Assembly: GCA_011634665.1 (NCBI GenBank)
Contig: WAEK01000008.1
Coordinates: 799,501 to 863,500, forward strand
Source of the DNA: Mortierella sp. BCC40632
Lineage: Eukaryota > Mortierellomycota > Mortierellomycetes > Mortierellales > Mortierellaceae
Direction: 5' to 3'
DNA length: 64,000 nt
A model generated the notes under the pieces. It had not been told where the DNA came from, made no database searches, and saw only the letters and a list, made by a program, of their open reading frames with translations. Positions within the stretch are counted from its first letter, which is position 1, and each line of letters begins with the position of its first letter. The position numbers and the translations under genes are program-made. This document shows positions 11,601 to 23,711 of the stretch, piece after piece.

Positions 11601-11924
11601 AGGTTCTATTCATAGATGCTGTCGGATATGCAATAATAGTAGTAGAAGTAGTAGAAATATCAGCAGAAGCAACAGCAGAGGTCTGCAAACTGGCATGGGC
11701 AGAGTCTCTTGTCAGAGTCTCTTGGTTCACATGCAAAGGGGTCAATGTGGGAATGCTTTGTCGCGGTCGGTTGTTCAAAGGCCTCCAATCTAGCCTTGGT
11801 CCATCTGCGTTCGCCTGCCCATGGCCTGCTGCATGAGCGGGGATTTGCTCTTGACCGTGAATCAGGGGTATCGAGGCAGAAGAGAGAGACTGCAATTCTG
11901 TCGTGGTTCTTGTGGTCGCCACAA

Positions 11925-11963
<39 letters not shown>

Positions 11964-12574
11964 CTGTCCCTGTGCCTGCGCCTATTGTCCTTGATGTGGT
12001 CGATGAATCTGTTCACGAAAAGGAAATCAAGGAGAGGAAAGCGGGAAAGGTGAGAAAACAAGCCTTGGGAGAATAGACCTGAAAAGGATGGTCAACGATG
12101 ACGCTGTGTTGGGTCTTTGGTCACACAAAGAGAGGAGGAAAACCAAATGCGTCAGGATAGAGCGTTGCTCTTGAGGATGGCATTGGCCATCATGCAGAAT
12201 TGTTTCCGCCTGCAGCAGTCGAAATGCATTGGAGAAGGAGACAAGGGCGAGACAGAGAAACCGAGAACGATGAATTGGAGGACTATCCCCCTTGCTGTGG
12301 CCAAGGAAAAAAAAAAAAAAAAAAAAAAAAGACCAAGGAAATGACACCACATCCAACTCTGACAAAGAATGCGCACTTTTTGACTCTGCTCTTTGGATCG
12401 CATCAAAAGGTCTTCCTTGAACCTGGATTGGGCAATCCGGTCTGACGGAAGCCCCTGTTGTCCCTTTTCCCTCTCCTCTACTCCACAAACCGAGCATTGG
12501 AAGGAGATCACGGTTACTTCCATGGTCTATGCGTTCTGCGCCTGGCGAAAATGATAAGAAGAGAAAGAAATCTG

Positions 12575-12630
<56 letters not shown>

Positions 12631-13790
12631 GGGATGGTGTGTGTGTGTGTGTGTGTGTGGACATCTAATGGATTCATCCAATGAGGATATCCGACATGTG
12701 GATTTCATCCCAAAGAGACCTTCTTACCTGAAGAGGTTGCTGCGTTACTGGACGCCATCCGCGACGACAAGAATACGCACGCACCGGATGAAACAGATGG
12801 CGACGCAGCTGAATCTGCGGTCAATTCTGAAAAGACAGCGATGCGCTCGTACGGAAGTGGCCGAGATGAAGATGGATGAGGCGGATGAAGAAGAGGAGGA
12901 GGTACTCTGGAGTGTCCTCGCGAGAAATGCTTCAGCATAGCAGCCATAGTTGCATTTCGTTGGTGCCACCCTGCACGCGGTGGTTGCGCGTGTTGATGAT
13001 CACCCCACTGCTCGTTCATTGCATGTGAGGTTTGCACCGTAGATACGCCTAGCAACATCTGAAAGAAACGGATCACTCCTGTCCGCACAGGGTCTGTGTC
13101 TCTTCCACCTTTTCTTCTTCTTCTCCCTCTTGCTCCTTCTTCTCTTATGGCTCCTCTCCTGGCTCCTCTCCATCCCTCGACCTTCTTTTCTGGATTGAAC
13201 TCTTCTTCTTCTTCTTCTTCTTCTGTGTTCCGGGCAAGACTGGTTGCGACGGACCGCCTCCTCCTTTTCTGGAGAACGGTGTCGCTACCGTTACTATGCG
13301 AGATGCCTGTGCCTGTGCCTGGGATGGTTCCTGTGGTGGTGCCTGTGATGGTGTCAGAAATGGCGGTGGCACTAGTAGTAGTAATTGCACCAATAAATGT
13401 GCTTGCGCCGGAACGACTCGTGCTTGTGCTAGTCCGATGAAAAGACTCCTGGCCCGGAACTGATCGCCGACGCGAACGCGTCCAGAGATCAGTCCGGCGA
13501 GTGCGAGTGGCAGGGTCGGAGCAGAGCGAACAGTGAAAGCAGTCATGACACAAGTCACTGGCTGCGGCAATGGTAGGACACGCCCAGAGGAGAAAGTCGA
13601 GATCCTGGCAACAGTACTCGAAGATCAGGCCAAGAATCTCACCAGGGAGATCAAGGAGGTGAATGCGACGCTTCCTTTGCTGTTGTTGTTTATGTTGTCG
13701 CTGTTGTCGCTGTTGTTGCTGTTGTTGTTGCTGCTGAGAAGGAGAAGGAGAAGGAGACGACGCCAATGAGGACAGAACAATGGACGTCAT
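8662..13790 (-). CDS. Large F-box / leucine-rich-repeat protein, two exons
   Basis: Probably a substrate adaptor of SCF ubiquitin ligases. Exon 1 is 13790-12728, with the ATG after a long CT-rich leader. It encodes a Gln-rich tract and then the F-box (HLLDLPGEILGLIFEYC, about residue 45). The donor is CAG|GTAAGA. Exon 2 starts at 12008 after ...GTGAACAG and runs to the stop at 8662. Joining them keeps the frame (AATSS|DSSTTSRT) and gives about 1,469 residues. Exon 2 contains a second F-box-like helix (FRLLLVSREFADAAVRSLW), then LRR-like strands (LRYLRLQGGLVD, LEVIAVTSCVDVGGGAL, LRVLGLYRSL) spread among Ser-rich disordered stretches. The 719-bp intron is long for this window and carries microsatellites. 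An alternative is two separate genes, but the clean splice match argues against it. Confidence 0.75.
12572..12660. repeat. Compound microsatellite (AC)n-(GA)n-(TG)n
   Basis: Runs of CA (12573-12588), GA (12589-12629) and TG (12637-12659) lie within the intron of the F-box/LRR gene. CA and TG runs on either side of the GA run are complementary and could pair as a hairpin. A 26-nt A run (12307-12330) lies in the same intron. Confidence 0.8.
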
Positions 13791-14330
13791 AATGCACACA
13801 CAGGCCCTACTGGGGATCGGAGGAGAGGGAGGGAAGGGGAGGGGAGGAGGAGACAGAGGGGAGAGAAAGAGAAGAGAGAGAGAGAGAGAGAAGAGAGAAA
13901 GAGAAATGAGATGAAAAGGAGGAATGAAAGAGAAAGAGTGAGAGTGAGAGAGAATATTAAAAAAGTATGCCAATGCCAGGAGAGTAGGGTGAGGGCGAGG
14001 GTGAATGAAAGGCGGGGGTGGGAGGTGGGGGTGGGATGAATGAGGCGAATGGATGGACAAATGGAAACAGTGAAAGGAGATCGTGGCAGGATTATGGCTG
14101 CAGTCGTGGTTGGGAGAGAATAGGTCAAGAGAGTGAGAGAGTCAAAGCCGAATGGAGTTCGGCCTTGGAGGCCTTCAAGTGAGAGTGGGAGAATGGGAGA
14201 GGGAGTGAGAGAGAAAGGAGAAGATAGAATTGGAGTGAAAGAAACAAAGAGTAAGAGAAGGAGAGAAGGAGAGAGAAAGAGAGAAAGAGAGAAAGAGAGA
14301 AGGGACTCTTGTGAGCGTTTGTGATTCAGG
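13791..14330. promoter_or_regulatory. Pyrimidine-rich upstream region of the F-box/LRR gene
   Basis: On the minus strand this is almost pure CT-rich DNA (plus strand GA-rich: 13860-13960 and 14200-14310), directly upstream of the start codon. Such CT tracts are common in fungal promoters and 5' leaders. I see no TATA box. Confidence 0.4.
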
Positions 14331-17330
14331 CGAAGATGGCAATGCGTGTTTGGCTCATCGAACGATGCGATGGATGATGTGATCTACACTACCATGCACA
14401 ACATAACATACACATGCACGTTTTTTTTTTTTTTTTTTTTCTTACAGAGATGTAGGATGGAATCTATCCTGGGTGGAAGATCGACATGCCCCATGCTGGT
14501 CCATGCGCACTCATTCTCCGTCTCTTGCACAGTTGTCCGACCCATGGAATCCTAGTTCCCATGTATCCATCCAAGTACTAACTATGACAATGAACATCAG
14601 CGTAAACCTACCCCGTTCTGATATGGACTGACAAGGCTCAGGTGCCAGGCAGTAGAAGCTGTAGAAGTAACACAGGACACCCGTAGAGCTGACAAGGATG
14701 TGAGAGAGTCGAGGATGCGAGCCACAGCGCTGGCACAGGAGCAGGGAGAGTAAAAAGTGTGTGGAGAGAGAGAGAAGGGGAGAGAGCGAGAAAGAGAGAG
14801 AGACTAAAGAGGCGTCCGGGGCAACGGAGCCGCCTTTTTAAGAAGACAGAACCAACCAGACTCGCCCGTACTCCGAGCAAACAACAAACAGGGACAAGAG
14901 CAAACAGGGACATGCTGTTCTCTCTTTCTTTCTTTCACCTTCTCGAGCTTTCTCTTGCAAAAGAAGGGTCCTCTTCTTCCTTTGCCTGCATCCTCCTTGC
15001 CTCGCCCGGCCAGCCTAATAACTGCTCGGGAGCCAGTCCGAAGAACGCACCACAATCATTTCCTATCGAGACCCAATGCCCGCAGCAATGTTACACTACT
15101 CCGTCAGCCAGCACCAGGACGTGGAGGAGAAAGGAAGAGGGAGAGACAATCAATAGACGCTCCACGGCAAGGAAAGGCAAGGAAAGGCAGGCGGGGCGAG
15201 GAAGGAAGGGTGGTTGAAGCAACACAAAGGGGAAACCCAATTCGACAGGACACAACCTTGCCTCGGATGCTTTCCTCCGACTCACACGAACAATAGAGGA
15301 AGAGAGGTTCTTCCCGTCCAAGACATTGTCAATTTAAACCGGCAGGGCAAACAATACGAGGCACGAACGATGGGGGGGGGGGGCCAGCCAGAAGTGTCGA
15401 TTGGCTGGCGACGCAGCTGCACGGGTGTGCATTGCATTGCATCCACTGCATGCAAGGCGATAAAAAGGTCCTCCACACCACCTTGTTTTTTTGTTCCTCT
15501 TCCTCGAATGACCACCAGGCACTGTGACAAGTGACAAAGGACAGTTGTGCCTGTACCACTCTCCACCTCGGCCCTGCCATCCCTGTGCTACCGCACGCAC
15601 CATCCCGCCAACGCCAACCGTCCAAGATTTGGGGACCATTGCACACTCTTCTTTTGTCCAGACATGGCAATCTTGCCCGTTGTCTTTCTTCCCCTCCAGC
15701 TTGTTGCTGGATGCATGCCTTTATTTTTTGTGCGTGTGTGTACTACTCACTGTGCTCAGTACTAACCTATACCCCACCCCTTCGTTCCAGTGCCTCTCCA
15801 AAGGACTAGTGTTTGTCTATTCGGCGTGGAAGACGTCATAGCGCAAAAGACGTGCGCGAAGAGTGTTCTGGGCAACAACAGCTCCGGACAAAGGGGAAAG
15901 GAAAATAGAAGCAGGAAAAGATTTCTGTTCGCCTCGGAGAGGCTCGCGGTCGTATGGACCTGCATACAACACACCCAAACTTTTTTGAACGACTCTTATT
16001 TTTTTTTTTTATGGTACAGACAGGAGCTTTCCGTGTCAGAGGAACAGCGTACCGCACAACCTCAATCCACAACTCCATGCGGTGAGTTTGAGCCGATCCG
16101 TCTGCAAATTTGATTCCTTACCCTTTGAGCCAATTGTTTTCAAATTAGTCAATGCCAGCACCGTCGCCATCTTTGTCGTGTGCCTTGCCTAGTCGTGCAT
16201 CTCGCCTCAGAACACCCTCCATCAGACGTTGAGATGCTGCAAGGTTGGGTTTCGTGTCACTTTGGTCCCATTACCAAAATCACGATCTATCATGGGCGGC
16301 CACTCCTGTGCCTCCCAGCTGAGAAGGCCACTGCATGCATGCATCGAGAATTCGGCTTTCTAACACTCTCCTTCTTTCCAACTAAACATAGCTGATCTAA
16401 GGCGACTTGGTATTTGTCCTTGCTGTCACTCTTACTACCAAGCTCTTGCACAGGAATCAGTAAAAGTGAATATTTGTTAGTCCCTTCTTCACAGTCAATA
16501 CAATTTATCCTGTCTCCTACAGCTTCTTCCATGGCCAACCTCTTTTTTTATGCTCATCTACTCAAAAGCAAGATCTCACCTCGCTTGGGCCTTTTTTGGG
16601 TGGTTGCATGCTGTGGTTAGAATAAAAAAGAAAAATTGGCCCGCCATCGTATTCTCTTTGTGGCACAGAGAGGCTCCTCCCAACTTCCCGCTACTCGATC
16701 GTGCCCTCGAATGTTACACTTAACCAACGCCCTCGAGTAAAGGCGGGATAGTGTGCTGGTGCTGTCAGCAGTAAGATGGGCATGAAGGAAACCCCGGGCA
16801 ACAGTAGGACAACGAGCGGGCATCAAAGGACTCGACTCAAAATGTACGCATAAGATGTGGCAGAGTGGCAGAAAGAGAAGGATGCTTCCCTTCAGTAGTA
16901 GTGTGCCTCCTCTCTTTCTCTCTTTCTCTCTCTTTCTCCCCGCCCCTCACCCCCAAACTTCGTACCCAACAAGTACTGTACCCTCTTGGAGAGGGGGAGG
17001 AAAGACTTCTTTGCCGACCGAAGGGACAGCGGCCTGTGCAGCAATTGAACAGTAAATTCGTGACGACGGGGCACATCTTTTCCGTCATCTCCTCTCTGCC
17101 CTGCATCTCCACACTCCAAGGGAATAAGCGTGTGTTTGTTCACTCGCCGAAGGTGCATCATCGTGCTTCTCGGACTCCTCTCAGCCCTTTCTCCCGTTTG
17201 CCTTTCTATCCGTTTCTCCGTCTGAAGAGTCTGTTCGCTTGCCGTCTCGCATCTACGCGCATCTGTCGTAAGAAACATGAAGCGCGCCTGAGCCCCAGGG
17301 GGGGGGGAAGTAAAGAGTGAGTAAGAAAGA
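14331..17330. other. Gene-free stretch
   Basis: No coding frame with recognisable content on either strand. Visible structure is limited to a T run at 14421-14440, GA-rich tracts at 14760-14810, a G9 run at 15372-15381, a T run at 15999-16010 and CT-rich sequence at 16910-16940. It could hold promoters or non-coding transcripts, but nothing supports a specific call. Confidence 0.4.
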
Positions 17331-17364
17331 GAAAGGATATACCTCCACCATGTTGGGATAGACA

Positions 17365-17445
17365 ACAACAGGAACAACAACAACAACAGGAACAACAACA
17401 ACAACAGGAACAACAACAAAAACAAAAACAACAAAAACAAAAAAG
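17365..17445 (+). repeat. CAACAACAGGAA-type tandem repeat
   Basis: Tandem units of roughly 18 bp (CAACAACAACAACAGGAA) decaying into AACAAAAACAAA. The minus-strand frame translates as VVVPVVVV repeats and is a product of the repeat, not a gene. Confidence 0.75.
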
Positions 17446-17955
17446 AATGGGATACCACGCATGTGAGCCAAAACACGGACACATTTTCGGGCCCACTAGT
17501 GGTGTCGCACGTACTTTTTTTTCCCTAGTTCTGTCTGAGTATGGACCTTCAACAAACCAATACCAGTGCGCTCTCCAGAGGGGCGTGCCAACGTGATGGA
17601 TCCCTATTTTGACTATGGCCAAGAAGAAGAAGGAGAGGGGAAAGAGAGAAACGAGGTACAAATTAGGAACACAGCTTTAGGTATCTTTTAGTTCATAGTT
17701 GCCTCTCATTCCTTCCATGAATACTACTGCTCTCTATCCAGACACCAGACGATGGTGCGTTTTTTTTTTTTTTTGTTCTTTTTTCCTTCTCTATGATGCC
17801 CTGGTGGTAGTGCTATTTTTTTTTTTATTATTCTAATGCCTCTATCCCCAGTCTCTGAATCTCTTTACTGCTCTTTGGGAAGGATCCACCTGCAGGTGAA
17901 AGGCCAAGTCCCCTGCGATAATGCTAAAAACGAAGCTTCTAATCCCTCCCTCCCC

Positions 17956-18003
<48 letters not shown>

Positions 18004-18029
18004 TCCTTATCGCTAGACGAGGGTCCCCA

Positions 18030-18066
<37 letters not shown>

Positions 18067-19630
18067 AATCGTACCTCTCATCCTTACTGCTGTTACCAAC
18101 GGCTCTCTCCAGTGTTCAATGAAAAATAAGAATGCAAGCATGAAAGATTATCCGTGCTAAATGACAAGTTCACTGTGTAGGCAAATATTCAAATCCACAA
18201 GGATGTCTCTCTGCTTTCTTCTAGAACTAACTCAACACCAACATGCACCAACATTGCACGGACCTTGCGTGTGCGCAAATATGTGTCAATGGCAATGGCG
18301 AAAAAAGATAATCAGGATGTATGCACCAAGTCTAGCTTCCAGCTCGCGGATAAGAAAGAGAAAAAGTAAGAAAAAGAAGAGTGCTGTCTATTGATATCGA
18401 CTTTACTTAATGTGCTCTTAGGGCCGATAGCCTTCTGAATTGTGAGAGAGCCTTGGATCTAGTGTGCAAAAAGCACCCACTCACACTCTTTTCTGACCGG
18501 ATGTCTATTTTTTTTTGTATATATTCTAGAAACCTCAAAGGCATGTATGTTAGTTGCCCCTTCAAAACTGTAGTACGACAAGGCATTTGTCTCTCAGTTC
18601 TCGTCAGCATGAAGAACTATAAAAAAGCTACGGGCCGTTTGGTGTGTTGTTGGTCCCTTCACAGAATCGACTCTTTGCTATCCACACAACCTGTTGTGCC
18701 TGGATGCTCCGAAATAGATGGTTGATGTGCTCCCTCCCTCCCCTAACCACAACCTACAGTATGTATGTTGCCCTATACATCATTTTTGTACCACCTCTTG
18801 ACTCTGATGAATGCTAACCTGAGCTACAGAGGCCCCCGAACAACGCATCGACTTGTTAGTCAGTATAAAAAAAAACAGTTACACGGGGTTTTGAAGAGGG
18901 GAGGAAAGGAGAAAAGGTAGACTACTCATCCTCCGAGACTCTGCAACGCAGTTGGGGTAATGTACAAGTCAGGGCAACAAGAGGAGCATGGCAGTCATGG
19001 TCTAGCCCTCTCGAGAGAAAGATATTCTGTTCGATGTCAACGAGACGGAACTTGCTTCCCAGTGGCAGTACGGTGACTATCGTACTTGTCCATCTACCCT
19101 CCTTCCTTTCCCCTTGACAGCTCACCTGTTGCTATTTTTCACCTATGGGCCTATCTTACCATCTTACACTCTCCCTATTTACATTGTACTATTGCTTTTA
19201 CATGCATCACTTCTGAGTTGCCCTTCTCCCTTCCCTTAGTCTTTTTTACTTTGCCTTAGGAAGAAAAGAGACAACGAGCGACCAGGCCTACAGATCATGG
19301 ATGGATGCGCACCAAGACCCAAAAAAAAGGGGGAGACTGAGGGGTATCTCTTCTCTCTTCCTTGAACGAAGATGAGCAAAAAGTAGAGTAAAAGGTAAAG
19401 GCAGCAATGCTCTGCAGAGTATGGACAGACGCTGATAAAGATAGATTTTACGCACCCCGAACATTAGTTGTCTTTCAAAATGGAAGTCTTTAAGTAGCAA
19501 TTCTTTTTTTTTTCTCCCTTTTTTACTGGGATTCTTGCGAGAATGCTGGTCGTCAGTGCGACCTTGAGTGCCCAATACTATGCCTAGCCTCGCTGTTGTA
19601 AGAGTGCAGAATCTTCCAGGCCCCAGGGCT

Positions 19631-19687
<57 letters not shown>

Positions 19688-20240
19688 CAGGGTCAGTGGT
19701 CGACAGGGTATGCTATCTCAGTTCACTGCTTCTCAGTTTCAATTGATCTTTTCAACTAAAGAGCCCATTTTGACGTAACAAATACTGCTGCAGGATAAGG
19801 ACAAAGTACCCAGCTGGTCGTCGTGAGCCCCGTGTTCAAAGGTGAATTAGCAAATGTTGGCTTCTCGAGGACGCATACGCTCCTTCGGAAAGCAGGCACA
19901 GGAGCACTCTGACATTGATCTCTTGTTTAAGGAGTATGGCCTCTTGATAGCATAAATGTGAATGACCCCAATACAAACTATCCCTTGTTGCTGCTGTTGC
20001 TGCTGTTGCTGCTGTTGCTGCTGTTGCTGCTGTTTTTGTTGTTTTTGTTGTTTTTGTTGTTTTTGTTGTTGTTGTTTGAAGCTTAACAGCATCGCTCTAT
20101 CATGATACAAGCTTGGCAAATGCATTAAACCTGACCCATGAAGAACAAGATCTATACAGTATAGCTTTTGGATGGCTCAGAGCCAAAGTGGGACGAGACA
20201 CTGAGACTACCATTCAGAATGTTTGTTGAGCCGACTCCAA
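17446..20240. other. Gene-free, microsatellite-rich stretch
   Basis: Contains T runs near 17760 and 17815, (CT)n at 17961-18002, a T17/A22 palindrome at 18030-18068, A19 followed by (GA)n at 19636-19685, and a (TTGCTGCTG)n/(TTTTTGTTG)n array at 19984-20062. Small frames are either repeat-derived (a poly-Gln frame on the minus strand at 19847-20125) or featureless. Confidence 0.45.
18030..18068. repeat. T17-A22 perfect palindrome
   Basis: Seventeen T followed directly by 22 A. The run can fold into a pure A-T hairpin. A similar T25-A14 structure is at 52667-52705. Confidence 0.9.
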
Positions 20241-20544
20241 GAGCCTCAGGTGCACGACCTGCTCAATAACAGATAGGCTTGATTTTGTTCAACAGATTGT
20301 TCTGATGAAATGCGTGAGGGCCTAATCTCTCCTGTATCTTGAGTCATAAATTTCAGCATTTTCAGACTAGTTTCGGTCCTCAGTGTGAAGACAGCGCCTA
20401 TGCATCGTTCTGGATTGTAGGCTGGAAATCCTGTCTTGATTCCAACAGGATTTGCCAATGAAAACCATTGTGAACTAGCTGCCTGGCCCTTTCTAGAGGG
20501 AAACTACATGTGAGGCCTGAAAAACACAAAAGGTAAACGTGTGT

Positions 20545-21517
20545 CGGTGAAATGCGATGTGTCTTTATTTTTCGTCAAGGGCCGGTATTTATGCTGACCC
20601 TGAGCAGCCTACCAAAGGAATCTGTACCTGAACTAACCGCTTATTAACGTATCCTTTAGCTGTCTATTTAGATCCCTATTATTTTTTACTAGAAAAAAAT
20701 GCAAGGAAACCAGTTTCCTCTTCAAAGTGCTATGCACCGTCCTGTGAGACTTTTCAGTTGGATTTGCCAGAGCAGAGTCAGGAGGACTAGGCAGGAGCCT
20801 GGCGTCCCACATTACTTGGTGTTCGTCTTGGGATCTATGGCGAGCAGCCTACGCGAGAGGAGCAGTGCCTGAGGCACGTGCGCCTCACAGTACTTACGTT
20901 AGAGTTATCTTCCTGTCTCTCAGGAGGCATGAATAAAATACCCAACGTCCCTGGGCCAAGTGGCCAGGCATGTCTTTTTCTCACCGACTCTTATTCTTCC
21001 CTTTGCTGACCCCTCTATTGTCACTATGTCTATCTATGTCGAGGCGTCCCTTCAGGGTAAGTTCAATTATATCACACTTGGCATACAGCACCACGCCTCT
21101 CATTCTGCACCCTTGACCCCTTGGGAAAGCCAGTGGATTGTCAGTTAGGTGTTTGCTTAGCAGCGAACATCCTCGGACGGCATCTGCTGCTAGCCAGCAG
21201 TATAAAAATGATCCTGTCTGCCTTTGCACGATCTGCAAGTGATGGTGGTCCATCATTTTCAAATATGATGTCAATAAAGGTATTGAGACCAATAAAATAG
21301 ACATCGACGCTTGTTCCTTTGGCATACGGTGTTGTAGATTACAATACTTTCTCTAGTAAGAGATAATAGGGACCAAAATAGATAGCCAAAAGGAGACGTT
21401 AATACGCGATCTGCTTGACTGCAAGCATCATTTTTACTCGGTAGGCAAGCTGCTCAGAGCGAGTATAAATACCGACCCTTGCCCAAGAATTGAGACACAT
21501 TGCATCTCACCGAACCT
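20545..21517. mobile_element. Inverted pair of the promoter-like repeat (possible fold-back element)
   Basis: Copy B (20547-20692) and copy C (21350-21515) are inverted relative to each other and resemble copy A at 5455-5625. Shared landmarks are ACTAG, a purine run of GATAATAGGGA type, AACGT, GCTGCTCAG, TATAAATA (ATAAATA in B), GGCCCTTG or similar, and CATCTCACCGA or CATTTCACCGA. The two copies face outward, about 650 bp apart, so transcription would leave the element on both sides. No transposase is visible between them. It could be a fold-back transposon, or two promoters acquired with mobile DNA. Termini and a target duplication were not established. Confidence 0.45.
20693..21349. other. 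Spacer between repeat copies B and C
   Basis: No coding frame with recognisable content. It holds a few short frames under 115 codons in both orientations. Confidence 0.35.
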
Positions 21518-21689
21518 TTGTTTTCCCTGAGTTTCCAGTTTTCACAGCAATTTTTCTCATCCCTGTGTTTTCTATGTACCTTTTTTCACATCAACCCTGC
21601 CCAAATCTAAAGATCTATCGCATCTCACCGACCTACTCTTCCCATTCTCCGTCACTGGCAGACCAGTGGCAAAACTAAACTAAGAAAAC

Positions 21690-23711
21690 CTAATCTAGCC
21701 CCGGCCACCGCTTTGCGGTGGCAACCCTCCATCAACCATAACAGCTCACGTGGCTGTTGCCCCGAGCAACGATTGCCGTCTCTCTCGAGACGTTTAAATA
21801 GTTGAGAAAAAGATCGTTACCGGAAAGGTATCCTCCCCATCCTTTCCAACACCCCCAAATGTCGCCGTCCTGCTAGACTATCGAGCAGGGAGGTATCAGC
21901 CGACGCTGCGTCGTTCTGTGCTCCTGGGCATCGTTGCTCCTGGTGATCAACAAGAAGGGATCCGCACTGGCAGGCGTCAGCAGGGCATGCAAACCCATAG
22001 CCATCGCTCCAGCGTCCTCTCGCTCCTTGGAAAGGGCCTTTCTTCTTCCCCGAGGTGATTCCATGTCTTGTCTCCCATGCCACCGTTGTCTCACAGCGTT
22101 CTTTCCATAAGACTTCAGTTGACTGCGACTCGATGTAGCTGACAAAACAGTGGGCCACCCGAGCTGCCACTGATTCTGTTACCGCAAATAGTCTCTTCCA
22201 TGCCGCAGTTAGAGCTGTCGGTGTCAGCTCTCGACAGAGAGAACCAAAGGTCCAAGGTGCTCTTGGTAGCGCCCTATCATTATGTTGAGGGTTTGGTGAG
22301 GAGTCCGGACTCTCCTTGATAAAATCTAGGCTCCTGGCCACCATACTGGCAGGTGCACCTCTCCAGACCATCTGTCTAGGAAGCCTCAATCCTGGCACGT
22401 TGTTCCTTCTTTGCCTCTCGAATGCTTCCTTGGCTTCCCTATTGGCTTCGCTGACAGCTCTCCTCCCCCAATCATCGATCCTCCTTATGGCCCCATCCCA
22501 CATTTCACATCTCAGTTCCTCTGTAGCTGGGCATCTCCACACGTGGTCATTGTCTTCCACCTCATATTCACAGAGCCTGCACCGTCCATCTGGGTACACT
22601 TCTTGGTGTCGGGCATACATAACTTTCCCGGTAGGCATCATACCAAAAAGCTTTTTTATCCTGTGGGTTCGCTGGTGTGTGTCTTTGGTGCTACTGAAGA
22701 ACGTGTGCACTTGTCGATTGTGGTGGATAATCGCCAGAGTTGATCGCCAGTCTACTTCCTCCATGTTTGGCACAGCTCTCTTTGTCCTGCGTTGGGCCAT
22801 CCATGTCTGGTGTCTCCTCATCGTTGTCTGTCTCTTTAAAAATTGACGGACATCGATTTCGATCTCTGTTCCTGCACACTTGGCTAACAGAATGAGCTCA
22901 TCCTGCGCACTCATGTCGACTTTCCAAGGTTTGGTCGTCTCTGTTGCAGCCGCCGTAGCCACTCTATCGGCTTGGACGTTGCCTCTATTGTCACTATGGC
23001 CTCGGACCCATGTAACTTCGACTGCACCCTGTCTTTCTTGGACCACTTTTGCCAAGACCGCCCAAAACCCTGCCAGGTTTGCTCTCTGCCGTTTCCTGGG
23101 TAGCGTCGAAGCCCTGTTGGTTACCAGGTGTGTGAACTGATCTACCACCCCTTCGTTATCAAGCTCCACCTTGATATCTTGTTCTGGTGGGGTGGCTACG
23201 ATTGCTGCCAGGAGACCTAACAATTCCGCTTTTGTTGATGATGCGTGACCATCCACTCGGCCACCAAAAGAGACTGGTTGTGCCCCAGAGGTATCCACCA
23301 CCGCACATGCCATTGCAACTCTTGGTGTCCCTGCCCCTATCATAGACCCATCTGTGTGTATCGTCCGTGTCCCAGGTGTTACTTGTGAGTTGGATAGCTG
23401 ATCCATGATCTGGCTGACTGCTGCCGGCACCGAGAGTGGGCCTTTTGTGTGTGTTACATGTGGTTGTCCTTGTTCTTGCTGTTGGAGAAACTCTTCCCGA
23501 AGCTGTATTTCCAAGTCGCCCACGTCGGAGACGAACGGCGCCTTACCCGTCATTCTTCTCTTTTCACGTCGGTCCTCCTTCCTCTGACGCTTGTTTTCTT
23601 CCACCTTTTTTAAATGACGGTTTAGCCCTCCCCTGAGGTGTGCTGCATGAACACGCATATGTTTTTCTTTGGCCTCCACACGCTCCTCGAGGAAAGGTGA
23701 CTAGGTCTAAT
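21690..23711 (-). mobile_element. LINE-type retrotransposon, 5'-truncated copy
   Basis: Carries only the 3' third of a LINE ORF2. It is the same family as the larger copy at 23826-32373, with similar RNase H, zinc-finger C-terminus and 3' UTR. The 3' UTR (minus strand) includes a small hairpin at 21705-21721 (CCACCGC/GCGGTGG around TTT), and ends with TTAG-rich sequence near 21670-21695. Upstream truncation is near 23711, next to an A22 run (T22 on the plus strand, 23712-23733). Confidence 0.85.
21817..23679 (-). CDS. LINE ORF2 C-terminal fragment: RNase H plus zinc-finger tail
   Basis: A 620-residue uninterrupted frame. After a basic N-terminal segment it has an RNase H domain: TDGS (first Asp), TKAELLGLLAA (Glu), VELDNEGVVD (Asp) and VRGHSDNRGNVQAD (His and final Asp). 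It then has a zinc motif CRLCEYEVEDNDHVWRC (CX2CX8HX3C, like zf-RVT) and a C-terminal Cys/His cluster (CPADACQCG...DHQEQRC). Endonuclease and reverse transcriptase are missing because the insertion is 5'-truncated. It is not expected to be a host gene, although the frame is remarkably intact compared with its longer neighbour. Confidence 0.85.
   Translation of the reverse strand: MEAKEKHMRVHAAHLRGGLNRHLKKVEENKRQRKEDRREKRRMTGKAPFVSDVGDLEIQLREEFLQQQEQGQPHVTHTKGPLSVPAAVSQIMDQLSNSQVTPGTRTIHTDGSMIGAGTPRVAMACAVVDTSGAQPVSFGGRVDGHASSTKAELLGLLAAIVATPPEQDIKVELDNEGVVDQFTHLVTNRASTLPRKRQRANLAGFWAVLAKVVQERQGAVEVTWVRGHSDNRGNVQADRVATAAATETTKPWKVDMSAQDELILLAKCAGTEIEIDVRQFLKRQTTMRRHQTWMAQRRTKRAVPNMEEVDWRSTLAIIHHNRQVHTFFSSTKDTHQRTHRIKKLFGMMPTGKVMYARHQEVYPDGRCRLCEYEVEDNDHVWRCPATEELRCEMWDGAIRRIDDWGRRAVSEANREAKEAFERQRRNNVPGLRLPRQMVWRGAPASMVARSLDFIKESPDSSPNPQHNDRALPRAPWTFGSLCRELTPTALTAAWKRLFAVTESVAARVAHCFVSYIESQSTEVLWKERCETTVAWETRHGITSGKKKGPFQGARGRWSDGYGFACPADACQCGSLLVDHQEQRCPGAQNDAASADTSLLDSLAGRRHLGVLERMGRIPFR

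Noticed and set aside
12027..12677. 216-codon frame with Ser-Leu repeats
   Set aside because: Generated by the (GA)n/(TG)n microsatellite in the F-box intron.
17253..17661. Val/Pro or Cys-rich repeat protein, or a CRISPR-like array
   Set aside because: Simple CAACAACAGGAA tandem repeat; no spacers, and the genome is eukaryotic.
19847..20125. Poly-Gln protein on the minus strand
   Set aside because: The frame is a translated TTGCTG/TTTTTG array without a supported gene around it.
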